A stretch of 64,000 nucleotides of DNA, from contig CM042547.1 of the NCBI GenBank assembly GCA_023630585.1, positions 3,080,950 to 3,144,949 of the forward strand, in the 5' to 3' direction. Position numbers and translations under genes: made by a program. Below are positions 38,757-53,406 of the stretch, in pieces (positions within the stretch are counted from its first letter, which is position 1; every line of letters starts with the position of its first letter). The DNA is from Cranoglanis bouderius (lineage: Eukaryota; Chordata; Actinopteri; Siluriformes; Cranoglanididae). The notes beneath the pieces are model-generated. The model ran no database searches. It was not told the DNA's origin and saw only the letters and a program-made list of their open reading frames with translations.

Positions 38757-39428
38757 ATGTTGCCCATGCTGACCCCTGTCCACCATCAAAAGTGCCTACA
38801 ATGGGCACGTGAGCATCAGAACTGGACCTTGGAGCAATGGAAGAAGGTGGCCTGGTCTGATGAGTCATGTTTTCTTTTACATCATGTGGACGGCTGGGCA
38901 TGTGTGCGTAACTTACCAGGGGAACAGATGGGACCAGGATGCACTATGAGAAGAAGGCAGGGTGGTGGAAGCAGCATGATGCTCTGGGCAATGTTCTGCT
39001 GGAAAACCTTGGGTTCTGGTATTCATGTGGATGTTACTTTGACACATACCACCTACCAAAACATTGTTGCAGACCAAGTACACCCCTTCATGGCAATGGT
39101 ATTCCCTAATGGCAGTGGCCTCTTTCAGCAGGACAATGCTCCCTGCCACACTGCAAAAGTTGTTCAGGAATGGTTTGAGGAACATAACAAAGGGTTCAAG
39201 ATGTTGACTTGGCCTCCAAATTCCCCAGATCTCAGTACGATTGAGCATCTGTGGGATGTGCTGGACAAACAAGTCAGATCCATGGAGGCCCCACCTCGCA
39301 ACTTACAGGACTTAAAGGATCTGCTGCTTGGTGCCAGATACCACAGCACACCTTCAGAGGTCTTATGGAGTCTATGCCTCGACGGGTCAGAGCTGATTTG
39401 GTGGCATAAGGGGACCTACACAATATGA
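38757..39428 (+). pseudogene. Transposase catalytic domain, 5' truncated, open reading frame of 223 codons
   Basis: Motifs in order: VHHQKCLQWAREHQNWT, VAWSDESCFLLHHVDGWACV with the first Asp, GGGSSMMLWAMF, LFQQDNAPCHTAK with the second Asp, and WPPNSPDLSTIEHLWDVLD with the Glu. The second Asp and Glu are separated by 36 residues instead of 34. The last part (about 39365 on) is off the usual ending because of a small shift. The DNA-binding half is absent, so the protein cannot work. The start at 38757 is arbitrary, within the element. Confidence 0.82.
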
Positions 39429-39470
39429 GGCAGGTGGTTTTAATGTTATAGCTGATCAGTGTATATGTGC
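38757..39470 (+). mobile_element. 3' half of a Tc1/mariner-type transposon with DD36E spacing
   Basis: Starts mid-gene directly after the preceding Tc1 and runs to a terminal repeat ending TTATAGCTGATCAGTGTA near 39463. It encodes most of a transposase catalytic domain in one open frame. Confidence 0.82.
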
Positions 39471-41037
39471 ATGGTTTGTACATATGGTTTATGAGAGAAT
39501 ACTTGATGAGAAAGCTGACCATTTGGTATATGTGATTTCCAATTAGTCTGCCTTCCATTTGACAAAAAGGCATTACTGGGGAAGGAATGTGATAATGAGC
39601 CATGGTAGTCAACTTTGATCAACTTGTCACCCTTGTTACAACACAGCACTCCTACTGGAATTCCTCAGTTCAAGGACAATGTGGGATGGATTATTGGCTA
39701 TCACCATGCACATTGCATCCAGAAATAGTTCACCATCAAACCACACATGCAAATGATATTCATTCCACCATACTCCTTTTTCTTCAATGTTTTAAGCCTG
39801 ATGATGAAGGGTATATGATCACAATCCACATGAACAAGTAAATATAGTTTGGGAATGCATGGTTTTGAGAATATTCATGATAAGAATGTTTGGGTTTTAA
39901 GTTTTAAGAAAGGTGTGTAGGGGTCTACTATTCTGACAGATTGGCATATCCCATTGGGGAAAACCTGTATTTTCTGGTGTCAAATAACACTATATGTAAA
40001 CAGGTGCAATGTGTTAAACTTGTTGCTTTTGACATTAACAGAGATCAAATGCTCCATTAATCCACACTGCCAAGTCTTCCTAATGCTCAAACCATTGGTG
40101 ACCACATGAACGAACAAAGTGGCCTGGATCTAATCTGACACTTCCTCTTGTCCCCATCCTGTTATTTCTATCACCCTCATGTTCTAGCTTTATGTACAAC
40201 ATTCATATTCCAATATTGGCTGCATAAAATGTGCTCAAACTCTTACTTCTAAGCAAACAAGAAAGTTCAACAAGAAAGTTAAGGATTGTGTCTGTGTAAT
40301 TAATAAATAAATTGACAGTTTTTTACAGATGAAAAAAAATTTCTGAATATTGTGCCTATGTGTAATGTTTTCATAAGTTCAAAAAGTGTTTGTGAAAAGC
40401 TGGAAATGTGCTTGCATTTTTTGCAGACTTGATCTAGGGATTTGTTATATGATTTTCAGATTTTAGTGACTGTGTTACATCTGTAATCTGTAAAATGCTG
40501 TCAAATCATATTTTTTTAAAATGTGTTTCCATTTTTTTTTTCTTTTTTTTTTTTGTATGTTTTGTCTCTGTATTAGCAGGAATGAGTCATGTATTAGCAG
40601 AAATGGCAGATGTTCTTACAATTATTACTGTGCTTACACATTACACAAATTGTGCATGGTATTTTGCACTACAAGTGAACTTAAAAACTGCCGGCTGGGC
40701 CATTATAATGTTCTACATAACAGGTTTATTGGTTTGGGGGATTATTAGAGAGATTGGTATTTCTATAGATTTGTGAGTGGAAGTGGATCCTTAGAACATG
40801 AGCTCCCTGGGAAAGTGCCAGAAATCCTCAGCTGAGACATATTTGTAAGGTGTTTGTTTAGCATAATAATTGTGGTGCAGTCATGAGAATGTCTGAAGCA
40901 CTCTTAAGCCTTGCAGAGGAGTGTGTATGTAGCCTACGGTCAGATGGATCGGTCACCATGTGATGTTGAGTTATTACAGACGGCTATTGTCCTTTGGAGC
41001 CTCAGGCTGAAAACATTTAACGGTGGTTAGAATTGTA

Positions 41038-41164
<127 letters not shown>

Positions 41165-41563
41165 TGGGGGGTGGGGGAGGGTGGCTGGGGTCACTGTGGT
41201 TAGGTGGTGTTAGTGTTTCTTTCAGCATCAGTAATTGGTTTTGTGAGTGAAAGGTAAAGAGAAAGAATTTGTGTGTTTCTGCATGTATGCTTACAGAGCC
41301 TTACATAAGTATTCACCCTCGTTAAGCTTTGCGTTTTAACCCCTAAATAAGTTCTGATGCAACCAGTTGCCATTAGAAGTCACATAATTAGCTGACTGGA
41401 GTCCATAAGTGTGCAATTGTGGTGTCACATAATCTCAATACACTTGTTCCTGAACGGCCCCAGTTTTTTAGACAACAGACCTAAACAAACAGCATCATAA
41501 AGACCAAAGTGCTCTCAAAACAAGTCCAGGACAAAGTTCTGGAAAACGTATCTATTACGGTTT

Positions 41564-41865
41564 GGGGCACAGTGGCTTAGTTGTTAGCCCATTTGCCTTG
41601 CACCTCCATGGTTGGGGGTTTGAGTACTGAAGTTTGCATGTTCACCCATGCTTCAGGGGTCTCCTCTGGGTACTCCAGTTTCCTCCCCCAAAGACATACA
41701 TTGTTGGATGATTGGCATTTCTGAAAATTGTGTGTGTGTGATTGTATGATGGGTTGGCACCCAGTCCAGGGTGTCCCCCGATTTGCGCCCCAAGTTTCCT
41801 GGGATAGCCCCTAGGTTCCTCGCAACCCTGTGTAGGATAAGCGGTATGGAAAATGAATGGATGGA
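41564..41865 (+). mobile_element. SINE-like repeat, same family as 15813
   Basis: Head GGGCACAGTGGCTTAGTTGT, body TACTCCAGTTTCCTCCCCCA and GTCCAGGGTGTCCCCCGA, tail GAAAATGAATGGATGG. Nested in the decayed Tc1. Confidence 0.75.
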
Positions 41866-42119
41866 AAGAATATGACACAACCGTGACTCGGCCTAGAGAA
41901 CGATGTCCACAAAAACCTATGGGTATGGAGTGTGTTAGTCATAGAAGCAACCAAGAAGACAAAAGTAATTCTGAAGGAGCTTCATAAATCTACAACAAAG
42001 ACAGGAAAAGCATTTCAAAGGATAACCATAACCCAAACACTCCACAAATTTTGGGCCTAAATGGAGAGTAGTGATAAGCAATCCATTACTGGAAAAAGAA
42101 TATGAATCCCAAATATATG

Positions 42120-42147
42120 AAATGGGATTTCATATGAAATCCCATTT
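42120..42147. repeat. Perfect 28-bp palindrome
   Basis: AAATGGGATTTCAT followed at once by its exact complement ATGAAATCCCATTT, with no loop. It lies in the coding part of the decayed Tc1. Confidence 0.9.
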
Positions 42148-42621
42148 GGAGACTCAGCAAACTCAGGAAATATGAGAAAAGATTCTCTGGTCTGATAGGA
42201 CCAAAATTTTATGTTGTTTTTTTTTACTACATTTGTTGGAAACTCAACACTGTTCATCACCCTGAGAAAACCATTCTAACAATGAGTCATGGTGGTGGTA
42301 GTACCATGTTGTAGCTATGCTTTTCATCAGTAGGGACTAAGAAACTGGTTGTGGTTGAGGGTAAGATGGATGGAGCCAAATTAAGGACAATTCGAGAAGC
42401 TGTTTCAGTCTTTCGGGTTCACCTTCCAATAGGACAACAACCCTAAGATACATTGAAGTGATTCAAACCCAGATACTGAGTGTGTTGGAATGGCCCAGTC
42501 AAAGCCCAGACCTTTGACAAGACTATGGGCAAAAATATCAAGATCCAAAAGTGGATAGATTTTTAATCACTTTTATTTGTGTCAAAATAAAAATATATTT
42601 TGCAAATTCAGTTGTTATACA

Positions 42622-42910
42622 GGGGCACAGTGGCTGACTGGTTAGCACATTTGCCTCGCACCTCCAGGGTTGGGGGTTCAACTCCCGCCCTGTGTGTGCG
42701 GAGCTACCTCCAGTTCCTCCAGATTCCTCCTCCATTTCAAAGACATGCATTGTAGGCTGATTAGCATCTCTAAATTATCCATAGTGTGCGATTGTTCCCT
42801 GTGATGGGTTGGCACCCCATCCAGGGTGTCTCCTGCCTTGTGCCCTGAGTCTCCTGGGATAGACACCCCACAACCCTGCTAAGGATAAGTGTTACAGAAA
42901 ATGGATGGAT
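42622..42910 (+). mobile_element. SINE-like repeat, same family as 15813, second nested copy
   Basis: Head GGGGCACAGTGGCTGACTGG, body CATTGTAGGCTGATTAGCAT and CATCCAGGGTGTCTCCTGCC, tail GAAAATGGATGGAT. It interrupts the same Tc1 close to its right end. Confidence 0.75.
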
Positions 42911-43420
42911 TGCTATACATATTGTGTAAATCAACTATGTTTATTTCAGTTCCAGGTTGTAACACTACAAAATGTAGAAAATATGCTTTATGCAAGGCAA
43001 ACTTACTTATGTTATATAAATGGTAGTGAAGGCCCTTAGAATTAGGGTACTACCACTTCCTACATTCTGCCAGCTGTTGAGGAAGTGTGTGAGAGCATGT
43101 ACATGTGTACGTGGGTGCATGTGTGTGAATTTGTGGCATGTGTGGAAGGTGAAGGAAGAGAGTGTTATAGGGGCAACACAAGGTCAGTTCAGACTGCTAG
43201 CATCTCTCTCTCTCTCTCTCCCTCTTCTTGGTGATGGAGGGATGTGTAAACCACAAAGTAAAGGTACAGAGGATAGATGGATGAGAGAGAGAGGAGTGGG
43301 GAAACTGGTGCTCTGTTTATCTAGATACATTCAACTTCCTCTGGCACTACCACAGGGGTTTTGCAAGACCAGAAGCACACACGTATACTGTACATGTGTA
43401 TAAGTTTATACACACATACC

Positions 43421-45184
<1,764 letters not shown>

Positions 45185-46255
45185 TCATCTGTATTTATGT
45201 ATATCTCATACTAAATTGTTTCAGAAATTAAAACAAAATCTAAAATAGACCAAAGGCAACCTGAGTAAACACAAAATACAGTTATTAAACAATGATGTTA
45301 TTTATTGAAGCAAAACATTTTCCAATGCCAACTGGGCCTGTTTGAAAATGTATTTTTCATAATGGGTTCAGTTGGACTAGACGCAACCAGGCCTGATTAC
45401 TGCAAACCCTGATCAACCAAATCAACACTTAAATAGAACTTTTTCAACAGCATGAAGTTGGTTAAAAGGTCTTACCCAGTAACACACTATGCCAGAAATT
45501 ATGAGGAAGAAGGAGATTGAAATACATCAGGGTTACAGGGAAGGGTTACAAAGCTATTTCAAAGGCTCTGGGACTCCAAAGAACCACAGTGAGAGCCATT
45601 ATCACCAAATGGAAAAACTCAGCACAGTAGTGAACCATCCCAGAAGTGGTCGACCTTCCAAAATTCCTCCAAGAGCACACCGATGACTCTTTCAGGAAGT
45701 CACAAAAGAGCCAAGAACAACATCAAAGGACTTACAGGCCTCTCTTGCATCAGTAAAGGTCACTGTTCATGACTCTACTATCAGAAAAACACTGGGCAAA
45801 AATGGCATCCATGGAAGAGTGGCTAGGTGAAAACCACTGCTAACCCAGAAGAACCTAAAGACTCGTCTGAATTTTACCAACACACACCTTAATGATCCTC
45901 AAACCTTTGGGGAGAATGTTCTGTGGACTGATGAGTCGAAAATGGAACTGTTTATTTATGCTGTTATCGGAAGCATTTGGTTGCAGTTATTGCTGCTAAA
46001 GGTGGCACAACCAGATTTCAAGTTTAAAGGGACAATTAGTTTTTCATTAATTTCACTAGTTTTTCCAGGTGTTGGATAACTTTTTTTGCTTCAATAAAAA
46101 TTTTTTTAAATAAATAAAAACTGTATTGTGTGTTTACTCAGGTTGCCTTTGTTTTATCTTGTATTTCGTTAGAAGATCTAAAACTACTTAGTATGAGATA
46201 TACACAGAAAGAGAAGAAATCAGGATGGGGCAAATACTTTTTCACAGTACTGTAT
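45185..46255 (+). mobile_element. Decayed Tc1-like transposon, same family as in kit intron 15
   Basis: Internal ends match as inverted repeats (TATATCTCATACTAAATTGT at about 45200 and TTAGTATGAGATATACAC at about 46188); the right terminus is CACAGTACTGTATA. The plus-strand transposase starts MPEIMRKKEIEIHQGYREG at 45489 and is broken by stops after RPSKIPPRAHR. After ENVLWTDESKMEL, the sequence jumps to the C-terminus, so most of the catalytic region is deleted. Confidence 0.8.
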
Positions 46256-48320
46256 ATGGGGGTGTGAATAAAATGTTTTGAGAGCTTTATATGCATGAAA
46301 AATGAAACACTTTGTGGTGAGATCTAGCTTTACACAGTGTGTGCGTGTATGTGTATATATGTATAGTTGTATATACTGTACATATCTGTATAATGTGTCT
46401 CCACCACTACTAAAACTATAATGCGTGGATATTTTACTTATCAACATGAATAAAAAAGTATTTGAAAAGTAATTAAATTGAAATCACAATTAAAAACAGT
46501 AATACAAAACTGTTATTTTATGTTTGTATGTAATTGTATATATGTATGAATTTGTGCCTGTTAGATACCATCTCTACACCCATGTAGATTTCCATAACAG
46601 CACAGTTTTACCTGCACAAAAAAACCTGAAAACATTTCAATAAATAGTCAGTTTATTTTATGAGCCAATGCAAATTGCAATGTAAGCAGCTGCCAGAAAG
46701 AACAAAAAAAAAAAAAAAAAACAGTTCTCTGAATGCATGCAATTTAATACTCTTAATCCATGGTATTATGGTTTACCTCTTATTTACATAGCAGGAAACC
46801 AATATACATACAGGCCTTCCATGGAAACATACTACAAACATAAGACACTTTAATACTTGTTTACTATAGGATTGCCGAACATAGTAATTTATTGTACTGT
46901 ACAGTTATTTGATTCTCATACCTCATGCCCTCACATTTCTCCACCCTTCCTGCCTTTTGCCCATCATCCCTCCATCTGGCACCAAGACAACAGAAGTGAT
47001 ATGATCATCAGTCATATCACAGGAAGGCGAGCAGGACTTGAGCATGTCTGAGGTAAAAGTGAGGAGCACTGTTGCACTGACTTTGTTATCTCATAAGATG
47101 GCTAAAAGTGCATCTATTTTATATTTTTTATAGTTTTGTTTTGCATTGCATTCTGTATTTCCAGCTGTAGTATGATATAAATCGTAGTACAGATTTCTCT
47201 TCATGGAGACCTGCTAGGTAAAAGTTGGAAATTATGATATGTTTATTATTGTGTTTTATAATTGTAGCCTTCTGCATCAGTCAATCAGCTACACAGACCT
47301 CAGAAAACCATGCAGGTCACAACCCAAATTTATTCCAATATTTAGAAATGTACACACTTCACAATCTGACAAACATGGGAGATCTAACAGCCAGCAGCAT
47401 AGCCATCTTGATGGCACAGGGTGTTGGACTGACAAACTGACAATCACAAACTGAAATCAAATCTCTAAGAAGTCTATTACTCTTATGCAATCCATGCAGA
47501 CTTACTAAATCACATCACTGCAATATTTATTTATATCGTCATTCTAGTACTATAGATATTTTGGCCAAATCCACTGAGTATCAGGAACTGTAAAGCAACC
47601 AGGAGCCTGATAATTTCATCAGGTAGCCATTCATTTTGCTAGAAAAATACAATCTGGTCCTATACATAATTAGGTGGTCCCACCTTTTGCCACCATCTTG
47701 TATTTGTTTCCTACTCAAAGGCTGAGAAAAAGAAGAAACATCTACATTTTCCAATGCCCAAATGCTCTCAAAAGCAGTTGCTCTCAAAATGTATGCTAGA
47801 TTACTGTATGTTTTAGACTCTCAACCGCCTATTATGGGGTTACTCTAAAAATTTTCTAGATAGTAGCTCATAGCATAAGTCATTAATGCCTGCCTGCTCC
47901 ACCAAAATCTATGGTCATGAGCCACTGCTGCTCAGAATGAAAAAATAGGCCAGAGACATACACAGAATCTCAATACTTTCCAAAGCCAAGGTGCAAATCA
48001 AAAGAGTATTGACAATGTCAATGGTCAAACATGATGATCACAGTATTTCCACAAACAGGTTACAAATCCAAAAGGATAATCACAGAAGCATGGTGAGGTC
48101 ATACATAATAAGGCAAATGCAGGAATAATGCTCAGAACCTACACTTCGCATTGTGGGTATTTGACCATGTGCTTAAAATTGTTCATGAACAGAAAGTGAG
48201 TGACAACAAAGGAAGTGTTCTTAGTATTTAGGGACGGGTGCCCTTTGGTGGTGTGGTGGGGAATTGTCCCAGACTGATGTTGCTAACCCCCAACAAGCAG
48301 CTCCATAGGCCAAACCACCT
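46256..48320. other. Intergenic, no gene recognised
   Basis: AT-rich with short frames only. One frame at 47225-47440 starts with a hydrophobic stretch but has no family resemblance I can see. Confidence 0.5.
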
Positions 48321-48329
48321 CAACAATTA

Positions 48330-50900
48330 GTCTTGCACCGGGTCTATGAGCAGGTGATTCCTGGTGAAATATTGCATTGAGTATATTGTCCAGAATATCT
48401 TTTGCTGGCACCCAAGACCTTTCTTCCACAAGTGCATTTGATTTCCAGTCACCTGGTTGTGGGCTGAAGGATAAATAGGTTTGAGTATCAAGACCTGGAA
48501 TGTTGGTGCTATTCCAATACTGGGGGTGGGAGTAGTTCTAAATGGTAGGAAACAGGATTCCTATCATGGCTGCAGTATTTTTTTGAGGAATATCACAATT
48601 TCTTGGTTCAGGCATTCAACCTTGTGAGGTGAACTGGACTCCTTGGTCCATAATGGCAGAATACCTTGATGAAAATCACCTCAGCAGCTTAGGCAGAGGG
48701 ATTAGATGACAAGATTTGGAAAACCGACCAATGATTATAAATATTGTGGTGTTATGTCTTGAGACAGGTAGATCAATGATGAAATCAATGGTGACGTGAT
48801 ACCAGAAACAAAGTGGAATGAGCAGAGGTTCAAGTAGACCTATAGGTTGTTGTGCATGATTCAGTACAGACATAGCAGGCTCTGAAAAACTCTGACATCC
48901 TGGGCCACTGATAGCCACCAGAACTTGTTTTCTACCACTTGTTTTCCCACCTGATAATGGCACTGCTACATGATTTGCGGAGAATGGTTTCAGGAATTCT
49001 TGAAGGTCTTTTTGGAGACTCTTGTGTAAATGGGACACAAGTGTCCCATTCTTTGACCTGGGTCTATAAGCGAGGGTAAATTTAAATTGAGTGAAGGACA
49101 GGGCCAAACTGGCTTGATGACGTTTTCAGTCTTTTAACAGACATTTTCAAGATTCCTACAGTCTGTGAGGATCAGAATCAGGTGTTCAGCCCCCTCTAGT
49201 GAATGTTACCATTCCTCAAGTGCAGCTTTGATGGCTAGTAGTTCTCAGTTTCCCACATCATAGCTACTATGATAATATACCTATATTGAGTAGAATGCAC
49301 AAGGGTGCAATTTCAGGGGATTTCCTTGGTGTTGAGAGAGCATAGTGCTGATACCATGCTCGGAGGCATCCACTTCCACAATTAAAGGTAAGGAAGGATC
49401 TGGGTGGTATGAGAGTGGTATGAGAGCGCTCATGAATTGTTTCTTCAAGTATTAAATGCATGAGTAGCTTCTTCAGTCCACTTGAGTACCTTTAGGAGGG
49501 AGGTTAGTGGACACTGGACTGAAATTTCTGATGAACTGTCTGTAGAAATTTGCAAAACCCAGAAATCTCTGTAGCTCTTTGGTGGACCTTGGTTCTGGCC
49601 ACGCTGTGATGACCTTGGTTTTGTCTATCTCCCCTCCTTGCTCATGTAAGATGTAGCCTAGGAACTTGACTGAGGGACAATGGAATTCACATTTTTATAG
49701 CTTGAAAAACAAGTGGTTCTCCAGCAACTTTTTACTTGTGTAACCAGCTGAGGGTTAAAGGCATTAATCCTTGTAATGTACTAATACACATATCAGTGGA
49801 GAATGGGGTATAGGGGCCTATAAGAGTCACTGGGTGACATCATCACGCACATGAGTGGCTCAATGCATGAGGGCAGGTGAGTAGGATGTCACGAAGGAGA
49901 TATGCTCCATGTGTAGTGGTGTAATGAATTTCAGTGATTTGGATACTGACGCAGGATTGCGTGGCGTTGCAAGTGTTAGCATAGCGAGCCGAGCTAACTT
50001 GTCAGGATATGCGAGCAAGGCGAGTTCTCAAGGTGTGATTGGCCTACCAGTGTGTGTAGCGTTTAACACACACTTCAGAAAATTGCCACTGCGGTATTAT
50101 TGTTACTTGTTTTACTGTTTGATTTTTTCTTTTATACTGCACACCACTAAGATGGATTGTTTTCTTTTGCACATAATATTCTTTTCTTTTCTTTTTTTTA
50201 AGCTAGTGAGGTAACATTTGGCCAGAAGAGGACATTTTGGCTCTGTATTTTATTTTACTGATATTCCTTCCACATAAAGAGAGACAATTTCTTAAACAAT
50301 TAACTGGAATAAGGCAGGTGGAAGCGCAAATGTAGGCCAGATCTAGCCCTTCACTCCTTCACGTACTCCTCCATGGCCTTTGTCTCAGGGATTGCCAGAG
50401 AGTATGCTCTACTATGAGGAAGGGATTAATCAGGCAGGGGATCGATGGCACAATCCTGGGGTCAGTAAGGAGGCATGTTCAGAGGCTTTGGTTTTGCGAA
50501 AAATACCTCAGCTAGGTCGAGGTAAGGTGCAGGAATTTCCACCTTATTCTGGACTTCTGGGCTTTAAAAGAAATAGTTAAAGCAATGCAGACTCCATTAT
50601 ACAAGCTTACATTCCTTGCAGGAGATCTTGTTGTTGTTGTTGGATCTTGTTTTGGATGTTGAGCCAGGGTGAGCCCAGAATGATGCCATTCCATGGGGAC
50701 TTTGTGATTACGAATGAAATAGTTTCATTGTTTATATCTATAATGCGCATTTGGAGTGGAACGGTGTACATGGTTACCATTCCCTCTCCTAGAGGAGATC
50801 CATGCAGGGCATGTACACTTACTGAGGGTTGCGACACAAAGGGAATTTCTAGCATTTTGGATGTTTCCTTATCCAAAAAGGACTTGGCTGTATTTTACTT
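48330..50900 (-). mobile_element. Degenerate Ty3/gypsy retrotransposon (chromodomain type)
   Basis: On the minus strand from 50.9 kb down: a protease-end region (SPWNGIILGSPWLNIQN, 50876-50607); RT C-terminus near 49650-49480 (TKELQRFLGFANFYRQFIRN); RNase H near 49400-49100 (VEVDASEHGIS, then KFTLAYRPRSKNGT); integrase start (PLCFWYHVTIDFIIDLP, FSKSCHLIPLPKL, 48840-48680); and a chromodomain-like tail (EERSWVPAKDIL, about 48430). Order is the usual gypsy one, RT before integrase. Most frames are broken and I see no LTRs. Confidence 0.72.
48676..49107 (-). pseudogene. RNase H end and integrase start of the degenerate gypsy element
   Basis: A 143-codon frame joining the RNase H end (KFTLAYRPRSKNGTLVSHL) to the integrase zinc-binding and core start. 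The usual Asp of the VIDRFSK block reads Gly (IIGRFSK). Regions beyond are frameshifted. Confidence 0.7.
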
Positions 50901-52202
50901 GCAATAAAATCCAGTTACAGAGAGGGATTTGACACAGAACTGACAACCACTCCCACCACCATCACCTTCACCGCCTCCATCTTATGTTTATTTTTTTGTT
51001 TCATAGGTTATCTCCAGACGGTCTCCCTTTCTATTTCTCTGTGTGTCCCTGTGATATCTGGATGTACCATGGATCTCTGTTTCAGCAGGATTTCTCTCAT
51101 ATACTATATCTTATATAACAACAGAAACATATGTCTGCATAGCTATGTCAATTAAATCTAAATGACACGCCTGCCAACTAAGAAGGCTGTCTTAGCTTTA
51201 CGTTTCATCTTCTACTAACATCTGTTAAAAACATGTGGAAATTTTTTACAGCTTAAAGTTAATTCCTGTTATCCAAGACCTGGCCATTCCACGTTTGTGA
51301 TAATTTTCAGAATTATGTTTTATAGTTTAAAAAAAAAAGCATATTTCTCTCTCTCTCTCTGACCCAATACACATCTCTTTTGCATTCTCTCATATCCTTG
51401 TGATCAGTGGCTTTATTTGTGTTAGCCTGAAGGCAGGAACCCTTTATCTTCTTCTAATAAATCGAGGCAGCGTAGATAAAGAGAGGCATCTGATTTCCAG
51501 CAGGTCAGGAATGTTTTCCAAAATTCTGACATTCCCCACATTTGAGAGAGTCAAATGGAGTACAAATGAAGCTGTTTGTCAAGACATCAAAAGAATTTGC
51601 AAATGTAAAATGATAGGGGTACCAGTAGTTTGAACAATTCATTTTAAAGTCAGTGGATATAATATAATATAATGTGAGGTTTTGAGGTTGTTGGCAATGA
51701 GAATAAAAGGCAAGTTCTGATAGGCTTTATACAGTATGATAAACAGAACCCAGCACATACTGAGCATTTTGGTTTTAGTAGTTCATTAAAAATGTTATGT
51801 CTTACAGCTGTGATAAATATGAACAGAAGCCGAAGCACACTCATTTATGGAATGTACACACACACATCATAGTTATTGTTCATAATTCACAGACAGGTTG
51901 TTGTTTTTTTGTTTCACAATGACAGATTACTTCTGCAGAACACTCTTTCAAATACGCATAAACATGCACACAAACATCCGGCTGTGTATCCTGTCAGTGT
52001 AAAGTAAGTAAAGATCTAGAAGTCTACTATCATATCTCCATCCTGTAGAGAGTATACCAACATCCTGTTCCTGTAGACGACATCCTCAGAAGGACAGGGA
52101 AATCAAGCTTCCTTCCGCTACAGTCCACTCGACGGTAGAGGAATATATACTGTACAATTCACGTGCATCATGCGCCAGCACATTCACACATGTACAAACG
52201 TG

Positions 52203-52259
<57 letters not shown>

Positions 52260-52400
52260 CTCAATATCATTTCATTAAAAAAAAAAAAAACTGATTTAAA
52301 AAAGTGACTCCCCCAAATCACAGGTTTATTTACTCAGTGAAACACTCTCTCACAAAAAAAAAATCACTTACATTTCAAATATAATAAATAAAACAAAGTA
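50901..52400. other. Intergenic, no gene recognised
   Basis: No gene or clear repeat apart from a (CA)n tract at 52203-52258. Confidence 0.5.
52203..52258. repeat. (CA)n microsatellite
   Basis: About 25 CA units. Confidence 0.95.
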
Positions 52401-52412
52401 TAAAGTTTACAT

Positions 52413-52965
52413 ACAGTTGTGCTCATAAATGTACATACCCCTTGCAGTATCTGCAAAATGTTACATGCCGTTTATATACGCTCGATTATTAATACTGTGT
52501 GTCGTTACCTGGAGGATCATCGACTGTGTTTATGTTGTGTGATGGTTGTTCATGAGTCCCTTGTTTGTCCTGAGCAGTTAAACTGACCACTGTTCTTCAG
52601 AGAAATCCTCCAGGTCCTGCACATTCTTTACTTTTCCAGCATCTTCTGTATATTTGGTCCCTTTCCAAGAGTGACTATATGATGTTGAGATCCATTTGTT
52701 AACACTGAGGACAACTGAGGGACTCGTACACAACTATTACAAAAGGTGCAAACGTTCACTGATGCTCAAGAAGGCAACACGATACATTAAGATCCGGGGG
52801 GGTTTAAACATTTGAACAGGATGATCGGTGTAAATTGATATTTTTTTGTTTAAAGCTCTTATTTTTTCCATTCAGTACTGCCCTTCAGAAGCTACATAAG
52901 ATATTCACATGTTTCCCACAAGACAAAATAATAATTTATACCGATCATCCTGTTCAAAAGTTTTG
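52413..52965 (-). mobile_element. Interspersed element with inverted repeats, copy 1
   Basis: Begins with TACAGTTGTGCTCATAAATG, a Tc1-type end. The interior (CCTCCAGGTCCTGCACATTC, GAGTCCCTTGTTTGTCCTGA) is the reverse complement of 56880-57070. Near its right side it carries GAACAGGATGATCGGTGTAA (52815) and, inverted, ACCGATCATCCTGTTC (52940). No transposase seen; a non-autonomous DNA element is likely. Confidence 0.6.
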
Positions 52966-53262
52966 AATTTCAGTGAAGCCAGTAAAACTGATCATCCCTT
53001 CATTACCATTACTCCAGGAAAAAAAAAAAAAACTTTAACCTTCATTGTCTACATTGCGTCTGTGTGTGTGTGTGTGTGTGTTTGTTTTAGGTCTATTGTC
53101 TGGTGCTCAGTGTGTTTGTTATTCCCGTCTGCGAGTGTTTTTCTCTTGTCCAGCTGTGTGGGAGAGCAAAGAGTGACGCTAGAGATTCCCATTAACAGAG
53201 CTGATGACCTGAACACTGCAGTTTCCTCTACAGCTGGACCTAACAACTGGCCTCTGGCACTC

Positions 53263-53275
53263 ACATGCACGCACA

Positions 53276-53342
<67 letters not shown>
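53263..53342. repeat. (CA)n microsatellite
   Basis: About 35 CA units preceded by imperfect CACGCACACG. Confidence 0.95.
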
Positions 53343-53343
<1 letters not shown>

Positions 53344-53406
53344 CCCACTGAATATTGTGTGGGTTAAGCTGATTTGGGAAGAATAAGCTCAGGTGTGTGT
53401 GCTATG

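Larger units (their letters stand above)
41296..43000 (+). mobile_element. Decayed Tc1-like transposon containing two SINE insertions
   Basis: Left end TTACATAAGTATTCACCC near 41302 and right end TTCCAGGTTGTAACACTACA near 42952, a known pairing also seen at 59180-59965. Between them are broken plus-strand transposase pieces: GTCTGATAGGACCAAAATTT (WSDxTK), ATGAGTCATGGTGGTGGTAG (SHGGGS), AGGACAACAACCCTAAGA (QDNNPK) and TGGCCCAGTCAAAGCCCAGA (WPSQSPD). SINE copies interrupt it at 41564 and 42622. Confidence 0.75.

Noticed and set aside
47225..47440. 71-codon frame starting with a hydrophobic, signal-like stretch
   Set aside because: No family resemblance, AT-rich, no splice or promoter context; probably chance.
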